Source of the DNA: Flavobacteriales bacterium
GTDB lineage: Bacteria > Bacteroidota > Bacteroidia > Flavobacteriales_D > Crocinitomicaceae
Assembly: GCA_947458985.1 (NCBI GenBank)
Contig: CANHBA010000067.1
Coordinates: 1 to 10,729, forward strand
Direction: 5' to 3'
DNA: 10,729 nt
Below the pieces are notes generated by a model. It searched no databases. It was given only the letters and a program-made list of their open reading frames with translations, and was not told the DNA's origin. The position numbers and the translations under genes are program-made. Shown piece by piece: positions 1 through 7,663 of the stretch. Position 1 is the first letter of the stretch; every line of letters starts with the position of its first letter.

Positions 1-105
1 CACCACGCGCCCTCAGATGTCTTTGAGGCGGTCAATAAGCGCGAGCTAGAATTAGGTGCGGCAGCCATTGCCAGCTTTGTTTACCTGCTCGATCTTCGAC
101 TTTAA
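1..105 (+). CDS. C-terminal end of a probable M28-family zinc peptidase (partial)
   Basis: An open frame enters from the left edge and ends in TAA at 103-105, giving the last 34 residues of a protein. It opens with HHAPSDVFEAV and continues KRELELGAAAIASFVYLL. In M28 aminopeptidases a near-C-terminal 'YHHTxxDT' segment carries the last zinc-binding histidine and is followed by a helix with 'ELxxxAxAxAxxxY', which this tail resembles closely. The protein would be a secreted or periplasmic aminopeptidase, but neither the catalytic core nor a signal peptide is visible. It lies 10 bp upstream of the amidotransferase gene on the same strand, so the two could be co-transcribed. Family assignment rests on this short tail alone. 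Confidence 0.6.
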   Translation, partial: HHAPSDVFEAVNKRELELGAAAIASFVYLLDLRL

Positions 106-115
106 TTGAATTGAG

Positions 116-1984
116 ATGTGTGGCATAGCTGGTTTAGTTGTCAAAAATAGCGCACACGCTGCACAAGGTGAAAGCACCCTTGCGCGAATAAGCGCAAAAC
201 TGATCCACCGAGGGCCCGATGGCGACGGCCTTCAATGGTTTGCAAATGCCGCCTTTGGCTTGGCGCACCGCCGCCTCTCTATAATCGATCTGAGTGCAGC
301 CGCAGCACAACCCATGCAACTTCATGAGCGGTATTACTTGAGTTTCAACGGTGAAATCTATAATTATTTAGAACTGCGAAAGGAACTTTCAGCACTTGGT
401 GCCACGTTTCAAAGTAACTCAGATGCAGAAGTTTTGCTGCAAGCATATCATTTTTGGGGAGCTCAATGCCTGCAGCGCTTCAATGGCATGTGGGCTTTTG
501 CCATTTACGACCAAGAGCAAAACACCATTTTTTGTGCCCGCGACCCTTACGGCGTCAAGCCTTTTTACTACCTAGACAACTCCACTCATTTTGGTTTTGC
601 TTCAGAAATAAAGGCTTTACTTGAAATCCCGAGCTACCAAGCTACGGCCAATTCAAAAGCCTTGCTCACCTATTTCGGACTCAGTAAAATTGAAACAGAA
701 AGTGAAGGTTTTTTCAAAGGCATCCACGAACTCCAACCGGGCCATACGCTCAGCTATAATTTAACAACCCAGCAAAAGTCTATCGAGAAATACTACCAGA
801 CAACACATATTGATGCCAACAAAGTGCAAAATGAGTTCAAAGCACAACTCGAAAACGCCGTTGCTCTGCGCTTGAGAGCCGACGTACCACTTGGTTTTTG
901 TTTATCAGGAGGCTTAGACTCCAGCAGTTTATTACACATCGCTGCAAAAATCAATAAAAGTTCAAACGTTTCAGCGCTTGCCAACGGGCTGCACGCTTTT
1001 ACTGCAGCAAACGACTCTCCTTTGGATGAGCGCAAATGGGCCGAGCAAATAATCGTGCACACCAATGCCACTTGGCATGTGTCCGAATTGAATAGCCAGC
1101 AATTGACTGAAGCACTTCCTCAGCTCATATACCACCAAGATATTCCGCTGCTCAGTACCAGTACTTTTGCGCAAAGTAGCGTAATGAAAAGTGCCGCCGA
1201 ACAAAACATCAAAATTCTCATCGATGGCCAAGGTGGCGACGAATTATTTGCGGGCTACCAAATCTTTTACCCTACCTTTTTCAAAGAACTCTTCTGGACA
1301 GGGCAATGGGCCTTGTTTTTACGCGAATGGAAACAACTTGGCAATTCGCCAAGTTCAAAAAAGTACATCTTAAAAGAATGGTTCAAAGATCTAATTGGTT
1401 TTTTACCGGCCAAAGTACAAATAGCAATTGCGAAGCAAACAAATCCTGCACTCAGCTATATGCGTCAAGTTCCTACCCTGAAAAGAAAGCGCTTTGATCG
1501 CCTCCAAGCACACTTGGCTTATTATTGCCAAGAACACGAATTAAAAAGTCTTTTGCGCTGGGAAGACCGCTGCTCTATGCAGTATAGCATCGAATCGAGA
1601 ACACCCTTTGCCGACGACGCTGAGCTCTTGCAAACAGCAAGGTCACTTCAATCTAAAGACCTCATTCACAATGGTTGGTCTAAATTTATTTTAAGAAATG
1701 CTTTAGATAAAGAACTGCCAAATACGATTTCATGGCGAAGAGATAAAAAAGGATTTTCGGTGCCTGAAAGCGACTGGCTGATGCAGACTGCCCGCTACTG
1801 GAAAACGCAAATCGAAACCTATGCGCACCTTGACAAAAGTGAAATCATAGATGCCCAGCAGTTGTTCAAGGACTTACCGCAGATTTTCTCCGCTGCGAAA
1901 TACGCAGACCTACAAAATTTTGTATTTCGCTATGTGTGCTATCTCCTTTGGCTCAAGGAATTCAATATCAAAAAGTTTGGCTAA
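116..1984 (+). CDS. asnB: asparagine synthase (glutamine-hydrolysing), surface-polysaccharide-cluster type
   Basis: A 622-residue class II amidotransferase. It transfers ammonia from glutamine to an aspartate- or carboxylate-type substrate after ATP-dependent adenylation. The N-terminal glutaminase domain has the nucleophile Cys2 directly after the start Met (MCGIAGLV), RGPDG at 32-36, HRRLSIIDL at 51-59, FNGEIYNY at 77-84 and ARDPYGVKPFYY at 141-152. The synthetase domain has the ATP-pyrophosphatase loop SGGLDSSS at 264-271, DGQGGDELFAGY at 370-381 and SIESRTPF at 491-498. All expected catalytic features are present. Because Cys2 must follow the initiator Met, the ATG at 116 is certain. The length exceeds E. 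coli AsnB (about 554) and fits the 600-650 residue group often found in exopolysaccharide/O-antigen clusters, where the product may be an amidated sugar rather than free asparagine. Proximity to glycan genes supports that reading but does not prove it. Its stop codon overlaps that of the opposing methyltransferase gene. Confidence 0.93.
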   Translation: MCGIAGLVVKNSAHAAQGESTLARISAKLIHRGPDGDGLQWFANAAFGLAHRRLSIIDLSAAAAQPMQLHERYYLSFNGEIYNYLELRKELSALGATFQSNSDAEVLLQAYHFWGAQCLQRFNGMWAFAIYDQEQNTIFCARDPYGVKPFYYLDNSTHFGFASEIKALLEIPSYQATANSKALLTYFGLSKIETESEGFFKGIHELQPGHTLSYNLTTQQKSIEKYYQTTHIDANKVQNEFKAQLENAVALRLRADVPLGFCLSGGLDSSSLLHIAAKINKSSNVSALANGLHAFTAANDSPLDERKWAEQIIVHTNATWHVSELNSQQLTEALPQLIYHQDIPLLSTSTFAQSSVMKSAAEQNIKILIDGQGGDELFAGYQIFYPTFFKELFWTGQWALFLREWKQLGNSPSSKKYILKEWFKDLIGFLPAKVQIAIAKQTNPALSYMRQVPTLKRKRFDRLQAHLAYYCQEHELKSLLRWEDRCSMQYSIESRTPFADDAELLQTARSLQSKDLIHNGWSKFILRNALDKELPNTISWRRDKKGFSVPESDWLMQTARYWKTQIETYAHLDKSEIIDAQQLFKDLPQIFSAAKYADLQNFVFRYVCYLLWLKEFNIKKFG

Positions 1985-2784
1985 ACTTCTTTTTGTGTCA
2001 GATGGAGTTCAAAAGCTCTTTTCGGCAACGCGTTAATTGCTATGGCCTGCCCAACTAAAGCATCTGGAATATACACCGCGCACAACCCATGTTTCACTAG
2101 ATATACATTTTGATGAAGTTCTTTAGGCAAGGCTTTATAAATTCCTAGTAATACATCATATCTCGGATACTCTGCATCTTGTTTCGCATCGTGCCAAACC
2201 AAAATAGAATCCGAAGATTTTCTCAAACCCAAAGCTGTTTTGGTATCGCGCTCAACGGCCTCTGTAGCATGATCGCCATCAATAAAGATGAGGTCGCATT
2301 TTTGCGCATATGGCTGCCAATCAAAGGTTGCGGAGTCTCCAAATAAGTGCGTTACATTCTGGATGTCCTTTGAAAAAAACCGATGGGAATCGATGTAAGC
2401 GCTAGATTGCCCCATATTGCGTAGCGTGCTGTCTGGCAAATTGAGCGTAAAAACCTCCTTGACATATGGCGCCACATTGGCTGCACTCTCCCCTCTCCAG
2501 GTCCCGATTTCCAAATACGTTTCTATCTTATACTTTCGACAGAGCATTTGTAAAAAAGCAAAATCTGTTGCCATTGAAGATCCTGATAGAAAGGCATAAG
2601 GCGTGATTTTCAGCTCTTCTGCCTCTGTCCAAGCAAATGGATCCAACTCCTGCAAAGTTACATTCGGAAAAGCTTTGGTGAAATTTTCAAGTAAGTATGT
2701 TTCATCCTTTAGAATTAAATTCAGAAGTGCTGGTCTTTGCAGGACGAGCTGAAGGGCTTTTAATAATTTTATAATTTTCTGCAT
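1981..2784 (-). CDS. class I SAM-dependent methyltransferase (Methyltransf_24-like)
   Basis: A 267-residue protein with a Rossmann-type SAM-binding core. The glycine-containing motif I is YLEIGTWRGES at 90-100. The strand with acidic residues DLIFIDGDH is at 164-172, followed by ERDTKTAL (178-185), and VWHDA at 196-200 matches the later strand of this fold. The first 60 or so residues form a variable N-terminal extension. Homologous families include CmcI-like and sugar or glycan O-methyltransferases. The substrate cannot be read from the sequence. It is the last gene of the minus-strand operon, starting 2 bp after the flippase stop, so a role in methylating a sugar or glycan cap is a reasonable inference. 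Its TAG stop (1981-1983) lies on the same bases as the TAA stop of the amidotransferase gene on the other strand, leaving no room for a separate terminator. Confidence 0.82.
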   Translation of the reverse strand: MQKIIKLLKALQLVLQRPALLNLILKDETYLLENFTKAFPNVTLQELDPFAWTEAEELKITPYAFLSGSSMATDFAFLQMLCRKYKIETYLEIGTWRGESAANVAPYVKEVFTLNLPDSTLRNMGQSSAYIDSHRFFSKDIQNVTHLFGDSATFDWQPYAQKCDLIFIDGDHATEAVERDTKTALGLRKSSDSILVWHDAKQDAEYPRYDVLLGIYKALPKELHQNVYLVKHGLCAVYIPDALVGQAIAINALPKRAFELHLTQKEV

Positions 2785-2786
2785 AC

Positions 2787-4046
2787 TTAAGACTTACGCC
2801 ACAAAACGCGTATTTGGGTAAATAATTGTAGGAGTTCCTCCTTTGAAGGAAAAACCGAGAATTGAGCACCATCTTTGAGAAAATAGCGCAGTACGACCAA
2901 ACTAGTGGCCGTATAAGAAATACTTGCGGCAAGCGCAGCTCCCATGGCTCCATAAGTTGGAATGAAAATAAATGAGGCCAATAAGCTGAAGACCAAACCC
3001 ACTCCCGAAGCCAAAGCATTGACCCAATAGCGACCGTGACCCGAAAAATAATGTCCTACCACAAGTGCATAGGTAAAGACCCACACACCTGGCGCCAGTG
3101 CCCACATAAGCAGCTGTAAACCGCCAAAGTCTGAGCCAAACACATATCTGTAAAAATCGGCGGGTAAGAGCAAGAAAAAGCCCACGCCAAAAAATGCCGC
3201 TAACATACCAAAACGACTTAACTTTTCTGTGATTTGAATGGTGTATTGTTGGTCTTGGGCATTTGAAATAGTGGCATATTGCCATAATGAAATGCTCGTT
3301 GCAATGAGCCAAATAGATTCTGTAATGGAGCTCGCATTGGAAAACACGCCAACTGCTGAAGTTCCGTGAAATTGCTCTAAAATGTAATAACTCGCCCTAA
3401 AACTCAAGAGCTGCAACACATGGGCTAACTGATTGTAAAAACCTAGCTTGAACAAGCGCTGCCAGATCATTTTTCGACTCACCTTTTCTTGCTCTTGCTT
3501 CGGAAAGAAACGCCAAATAGCCATACAACTTGTCAACAAAGCAACTAAATAGGAAACATATAAGGCAACGATGTAATCCAACTGCTGATATACAAACCAT
3601 TGCCCTACACAAGTTGCAAAAGTGATCAGTGGCACTAAAATCTGAACGAAGTTGAAGGCTTTGAGCTGCTGTTGGCCCAACAACAAAGAGGCATGAACCG
3701 AACTTACCGAACTAATGGCACTTAATAAGATGATGTGAAGGAGGTATTTTGTTTCAAAAACATGGAAGGTCTCGAGTATGAAAAAGGCAAAGAGACTCAC
3801 AAAAAGAACCCAAGCATATGAAGCTTTAAGCAGTTGCGCCCAGGAATAACGAGAAGATAAATAAACCAAAGCGGCTCCACCTACCAAGGAATCAAAGATG
3901 GTGATAATGGCAACCGAGGTAAGCAAAAGACTTTGTTCGCCTTTTCCGACAGCGCCTGTTAGCTGCGAAAATAAAATGACCAAGCCGAGATTGAGCAGTG
4001 CAGACAGCACCCTTACACCAAAGTTGCCAAAAATGCTACGCCACAT
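2787..4046 (-). CDS. polysaccharide/oligosaccharide flippase (Wzx/MATE-like, MOP superfamily)
   Basis: A 419-residue, very hydrophobic membrane protein with about 12 predicted transmembrane helices separated by short loops. Examples are residues 11-29, 39-62, 75-95, 101-124, 132-152, 158-178, 285-303, 308-332, 341-363 and 366-390. The opening NFGVRVLSALLNLGLVILFSQ and the following GAVGKGEQSLLLT loop are typical of Wzx-like exporters, as is the FYNQLAHVLQLLSFRASYYILEQF region near 203-226. The family moves lipid-linked glycan units across the inner membrane. No signal peptide is expected. The start ATG (4044-4046) lies inside the end of the glycosyltransferase gene, an 11-bp overlap that suggests translational coupling. 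It is a little shorter than many Wzx proteins (430-500) but both ends look complete. The family is clear, and the exported glycan is unknown. Confidence 0.85.
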   Translation of the reverse strand: MWRSIFGNFGVRVLSALLNLGLVILFSQLTGAVGKGEQSLLLTSVAIITIFDSLVGGAALVYLSSRYSWAQLLKASYAWVLFVSLFAFFILETFHVFETKYLLHIILLSAISSVSSVHASLLLGQQQLKAFNFVQILVPLITFATCVGQWFVYQQLDYIVALYVSYLVALLTSCMAIWRFFPKQEQEKVSRKMIWQRLFKLGFYNQLAHVLQLLSFRASYYILEQFHGTSAVGVFSNASSITESIWLIATSISLWQYATISNAQDQQYTIQITEKLSRFGMLAAFFGVGFFLLLPADFYRYVFGSDFGGLQLLMWALAPGVWVFTYALVVGHYFSGHGRYWVNALASGVGLVFSLLASFIFIPTYGAMGAALAASISYTATSLVVLRYFLKDGAQFSVFPSKEELLQLFTQIRVLWRKS

Positions 4047-5187
4047 CTTTTTGAAGTACCATTTGATAGGCCTCTAAAAACAAGCCTGCAATGGTTGTTT
4101 GACTGTATTTTTGCTGTGCTTCGGCATGCATTTCTTCAGCAGCGTAAACACGCTGTTGAATGTCGGTCATGGCTGTAAGCAAGGCGTTTTCATTTTCTGA
4201 AGGCACCAAGATGCCATTACCTTGGTGAATAATTTCTGCAACGCCGCCTACATTGGTGGCAATCATTGGGGTTCCAGTAGCAAGCGCCTCTAAAAGTACA
4301 CAAGGCAGGTTTTCAAAGCGGCTGCTCAAAACCAACGCATCGGCAAACTGCAAAAGGGCAGCCACGCCTGCGCTGTCTTGTGGGCCGTGAAAGTGAATCG
4401 ATTTGGCAAAGTCAAAGCCTTTGATTAAACTTCCATAAGCAGCGAAATCGCCGTCTGAAACTACATGTAGCTCCACTTTTGGCTGTAGCTTTTTGAGTTG
4501 GTAAAAAGCACGCACCAACAAATGAAAATTCTTTTGTTCGGGGTCGAGGGAAGAAATATGCACAAAGCGATATACGCCGTGCGGACGTTTTTCTACGGCA
4601 GTAAACAAACTTGTATCTACTACGTTTGCCACCACTTTCATGGTGCTTGTAATGCCAAATTGTTGCATGGCGGCTGCCAAATCTAGCGAAACAGGCATGA
4701 TCAGATTGGCTTTATTGCCGATCCAGCGCAAAAAGAATTGTTGCAGGCGTGTGGGTTGCGGCTGGGCATATGCGTGGTAGCAGGTCCAGTGCTCGGTAAA
4801 AAGCAAAGGGATGCGCCATCTGAATTTGAGTAAAACACCTACTAAACCAATAGGATACAATACATTGGCATGAATGAGGTCGGGTTTGCCAAGCTTGGTT
4901 TGGGCCGCAAATTTCCAATAAGTACTGAAAACACGGAAATAATTGATCAAAAATCCAATGACAGGCACCGTACTTTTAGGGATATAAATAAGGTGTTCTT
5001 CATAGGGCGACGACTTGAGCTCATGGGTGAGTTCTTGGTGTTGTGTACTCAAGACAACATGAACCAAAGCGACATCTGCGACAAGTTGGGCGGCACGAAT
5101 ATGCTGCTGTACAAAGTTGCCCTCCGTTGGTTTAAGAACTGACGGATACCAACTGGAGATAAACAATACTTTAGGCCGCGCTTGCAT
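4036..5187 (-). CDS. glycosyltransferase family 4 (GT-B fold)
   Basis: A 383-residue retaining glycosyltransferase. The N-terminal Rossmann domain begins KVLFISSWYPS (6-16) and has EGNFVQQHI at 22-30, the usual acceptor-side loop of GT4 enzymes that act on lipid-linked sugars, then DLIHANVLYPIG (103-114). The C-terminal domain carries the family signature SRFENLPCVLLEALATGTPMI (289-309), with the E-x7-E pair at E292 and E300 that contacts the nucleotide-sugar donor, then TNVGGVAEII (311-320). No membrane segment is evident, so it is probably cytosolic or peripherally attached to the inner membrane. It starts 9 bp after the cysteine desulfurase stop and overlaps the flippase start by 11 bp. 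Together with the flippase and methyltransferase it likely builds one glycan. Donor sugar and linkage cannot be told from the sequence. Confidence 0.9.
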   Translation of the reverse strand: MQARPKVLFISSWYPSVLKPTEGNFVQQHIRAAQLVADVALVHVVLSTQHQELTHELKSSPYEEHLIYIPKSTVPVIGFLINYFRVFSTYWKFAAQTKLGKPDLIHANVLYPIGLVGVLLKFRWRIPLLFTEHWTCYHAYAQPQPTRLQQFFLRWIGNKANLIMPVSLDLAAAMQQFGITSTMKVVANVVDTSLFTAVEKRPHGVYRFVHISSLDPEQKNFHLLVRAFYQLKKLQPKVELHVVSDGDFAAYGSLIKGFDFAKSIHFHGPQDSAGVAALLQFADALVLSSRFENLPCVLLEALATGTPMIATNVGGVAEIIHQGNGILVPSENENALLTAMTDIQQRVYAAEEMHAEAQQKYSQTTIAGLFLEAYQMVLQKDVA

Positions 5188-5196
5188 AGGCTGAAT

Positions 5197-6333
5197 TTAC
5201 AGATTCTTTTGATACACTTCTTGAAGTTGTTGCAAGGCGTAGTCGATTTCTTCTTGGGTGGTGAAACGCGAGAAAGAAAAACGCGCATTAGGTCTGTTCA
5301 TGTTGGCGCCAATTCCTTCTAATACGTGTGATCCTTTTGCAGCACCAGAAGTACAGGCCGAACCGCCACTCACTGCAACGCCTTTTAAATCTAGGGTGAA
5401 AAGCAAAAGTCCTGCTTTTGGTGTGGCAGGCAAACATACATTGAGCACAGTGTAGAGCGCTTTCTCGTAGGAAGTTTCACCATGGAAAAGCACCTCTGGG
5501 AACAGCTCTTGCAAACGTGTGATCATGTAGTTTTTTAAGCCCCAAACATGTGCTTGATGGGCTGCTAAATCGGTGTAGGCCAATTCAACGGCTTTTGCTA
5601 AACCAACTACACCTGCGATGTTTTCGGTGCCTCCACGCAAGCCTCTTTCCTGAGCCCCACCATGTATGAGCGGATTCACTCTTGTTTTTTTATTCACATA
5701 TAAAAAGCCAACACCTTTGGGCCCATGAAATTTATGAGCGGCACAAGTAATGAAATCGATATCAAGGGCTGCCAAATCGAACGCGTAATGCCCCATGGTT
5801 TGAACGGTGTCAGAATGAAAATAGGCTCCATTTTGACGACACAACTGGGCAACTTCTGCCAACGGCAATAAGGTAGCAATTTCGTTATTGGCATGCATTA
5901 AAGACACAATAGTTGGGACGCCATCTTGAAGATAAGTGCGGAGTTCTTGAAGGTCTATATTGCCTTTTGAATCAAGAGTGAGGTAAACAACTTCGATTTG
6001 CTCGTGGGTTTTGAGCGCTTCGGCGGTATGGCCCACTGCGTGGTGTTCTATGGCTGAAGTAATAATACGGCGTACTCCGAGTTGGGTAACGGCCGCATGC
6101 AGGGCCATGTTGTCGGCTTCGGTACCGCCAGAAGTAAAAATGAGTTCTGAGGGTGCGCAATTGAGCACTTGGGCAATACTGCGCCTTGCGTTTTCTAATA
6201 AAGCCTTGGCTTGACGGCCAAATGCGTGTGTAGAGGACGGATTTCCGAAGTTGTTGTACAACACCGGAACCATAGCTTCAACCACCTCTGGTGCAACAGG
6301 TGTGGTGGCTGCGTTGTCAAGATAGACGTTCAT
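5197..6333 (-). CDS. cysteine desulfurase (NifS/IscS-like, class V aminotransferase fold)
   Basis: A 378-residue PLP enzyme that converts cysteine to alanine and passes the sulfur, as a persulfide, to Fe-S cluster or thio-modification pathways. Visible features are the N-terminal YLDNAATTP (4-12), TSGGTEADN (68-76), His97 in IEHHAV, HSDTVQ with Asp176 and Gln178 near the PLP ring, and AAHKFHGPKG with the Schiff-base lysine at K201. The catalytic loop SGGSACTSG has Cys327. That long SACTSG loop marks group I (NifS/IscS type) rather than SufS. Length is normal for the group and the ATG is well placed, directly before the conserved strand. It heads a minus-strand operon whose other members are glycan genes, and no IscU, IscA or IscR neighbour is seen. 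Which sulfur acceptor it serves is unknown, so no symbol is given. Confidence 0.94.
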   Translation of the reverse strand: MNVYLDNAATTPVAPEVVEAMVPVLYNNFGNPSSTHAFGRQAKALLENARRSIAQVLNCAPSELIFTSGGTEADNMALHAAVTQLGVRRIITSAIEHHAVGHTAEALKTHEQIEVVYLTLDSKGNIDLQELRTYLQDGVPTIVSLMHANNEIATLLPLAEVAQLCRQNGAYFHSDTVQTMGHYAFDLAALDIDFITCAAHKFHGPKGVGFLYVNKKTRVNPLIHGGAQERGLRGGTENIAGVVGLAKAVELAYTDLAAHQAHVWGLKNYMITRLQELFPEVLFHGETSYEKALYTVLNVCLPATPKAGLLLFTLDLKGVAVSGGSACTSGAAKGSHVLEGIGANMNRPNARFSFSRFTTQEEIDYALQQLQEVYQKNL

Positions 6334-6349
6334 TCAATCTGTTTTGCCA

Positions 6350-6357
6350 CGAAGATA
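6350..6357 (-). promoter_or_regulatory. possible -7 promoter element for the cysteine desulfurase operon
   Basis: Read on the minus strand this is TATCTTCG, one mismatch from the Bacteroidota -7 consensus TAnnTTTG. It sits 16 bp before the ATG at 6333, which would give a leader of about a dozen bases. No TTG is seen at the usual distance upstream, so this is a weak match chosen mainly for its position in the 52-bp divergent spacer. Confidence 0.3.
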
Positions 6358-6373
6358 CTAAAATTAGTTTGCT

Positions 6374-6381
6374 TATCTTTG
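6374..6381 (+). promoter_or_regulatory. -7 promoter element (TAnnTTTG) for the rarA operon
   Basis: TATCTTTG is a perfect match to the Bacteroidota -7 element and lies in the divergent spacer in front of rarA. Only 4 nt separate it from the rarA ATG at 6386, so transcription starting 4-6 nt downstream would give an mRNA with almost no leader. No TTG is found 17-23 nt upstream; the nearest (6344-6346) is 27 nt away, so the -33 part is poor or absent. Confidence 0.5.
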
Positions 6382-6385
6382 AGTA

Positions 6386-7663
6386 ATGAATGCTCCGCTC
6401 GCAGAACGCATGCGCCCCACTACCTTAGATCAATACATTGGTCAGCAGCATCTATTGGCACCAAACGCTTCTTTGAGGCGGGCCCTAGATGCCGGCATGA
6501 TCCCATCCATGATCTTTTGGGGCCCGCCCGGTGTGGGTAAAACCACACTCGCTCAGCTCATTGCACAGCATTTGCAGCGCCCCATTCATACGCTTTCTGC
6601 CATCTCTAGCGGTGTCAAAGACGTCCGAGAAATCATTGCTAAAGTTCAAGGAGGCGGCATGTTCACGCCCAAGGGCAGCATTTTGTTCATCGATGAAATC
6701 CATCGTTTTTCTAAAGCCCAACAAGATTCCTTACTTGGAGCTGTTGAAAAAGGAGTTGTTACCCTCATTGGGGCTACCACAGAAAATCCTTCATTTGAAG
6801 TTATATCCGCTTTACTCTCGCGCTGTCAGGTCTACACCTTGACCAATCACAGCAAAGAAGACCTTCTTGCCTTAATCGACAGAGCGCTCCTCGAAGACCC
6901 GATTTTACAGCGCAAAAACATCATCCTGAGCGAAACCAACGCCCTACTCAGAATTTCAGGAGGCGATGCCCGCAAATTACTCAACGTATTTGAAATCATC
7001 GTCGGGACTTTTCAGGAGCAAAACGAAATAGAAATTACAGACGAGGTTGTTCTGCAAAACGCACAGCAAAGCTTGGCGCGCTACGACAAAGACGGCGAAC
7101 AACACTACGACATCATCTCTGCGTTCATCAAATCGGTCAGGGGCTCCGATCCAAATGCAGCTGTTTATTGGTTGGCCCGAATGGTCGAAGGCGGCGAAGA
7201 CCCTAAATTCATTGCGCGCCGTTTGGTCATCTTAGCTGCCGAAGACATCGGCTTGGCCAATCCGAATGCACTTTTACTAGCCAACGCTTGTTTTCAGGCG
7301 GTAGAAAACGTAGGCTGGCCAGAGTCACGCATCATTCTCAGCGAGTGCACGCTCTATCTTGCGAGTTCGCCAAAAGGCAATGCAGCCTACATGGCCATCA
7401 ATAAAGCACAGCAATTGGTACAACAAACCGGCAATTTGGGCGTTCCGCTTCCCCTGCGCAATGCACCTAGCGCGCTCATGAAAGAACTCGGCTATGGCGA
7501 CGGCTACCAATACAGCCACGACCACCCCGGCAATTTCTACAATCAAGAGTTTTTGCCCACAGAAATCATCGGCACCAATTTCATTGCGCCCGGCAGCAGC
7601 CCTAAAGAACAAGAATTGGCCCAACAAATCAAAAAATGGTGGCAAGACAAATACAAATTTTAA
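6386..7663 (+). CDS. rarA: replication-associated recombination protein A (AAA+ ATPase, RarA/MgsA)
   Basis: A 425-residue clamp-loader-like AAA+ ATPase that acts at stalled or collapsed replication forks (bacterial RarA/MgsA, eukaryotic WRNIP1/Mgs1). The conserved opening PLAERMRPTTLDQYIGQ is at 4-20. Walker A GPPGVGKT is at 46-53, Walker B ILFIDEIH at 99-106, sensor 1 IGATTENPS at 128-136, the likely arginine finger R146 in SALLSRC, and sensor 2 GGDARKLLN at 192-200. The C-terminal half has KSVRGSDPNAAVYWLARM, characteristic of the RarA oligomerisation region. The length is typical. An in-frame TGA at 6380-6382 blocks any upstream start and the PLAER block follows at once, so the ATG at 6386 is secure. 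It is the first gene of a plus-strand operon; the next gene begins inside its last codons. Confidence 0.96.
   Translation: MNAPLAERMRPTTLDQYIGQQHLLAPNASLRRALDAGMIPSMIFWGPPGVGKTTLAQLIAQHLQRPIHTLSAISSGVKDVREIIAKVQGGGMFTPKGSILFIDEIHRFSKAQQDSLLGAVEKGVVTLIGATTENPSFEVISALLSRCQVYTLTNHSKEDLLALIDRALLEDPILQRKNIILSETNALLRISGGDARKLLNVFEIIVGTFQEQNEIEITDEVVLQNAQQSLARYDKDGEQHYDIISAFIKSVRGSDPNAAVYWLARMVEGGEDPKFIARRLVILAAEDIGLANPNALLLANACFQAVENVGWPESRIILSECTLYLASSPKGNAAYMAINKAQQLVQQTGNLGVPLPLRNAPSALMKELGYGDGYQYSHDHPGNFYNQEFLPTEIIGTNFIAPGSSPKEQELAQQIKKWWQDKYKF

Noticed and set aside
1335..1355. Perfect inverted repeat AACTTGGC-aattc-GCCAAGTT inside the amidotransferase gene
   Set aside because: An 8-bp stem with a short loop is expected about once by chance in a window this size. 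It lies mid-gene with no T-run or partner site.
2902..3312. 136-codon minus-strand frame within the flippase gene, plus a second at 2702-3019
   Set aside because: Both are in a different frame on the same strand as the flippase, whose continuous transmembrane pattern explains the region. Their His- and Cys-rich or odd composition is typical of shifted frames. The flippase needs no frameshift to be complete.
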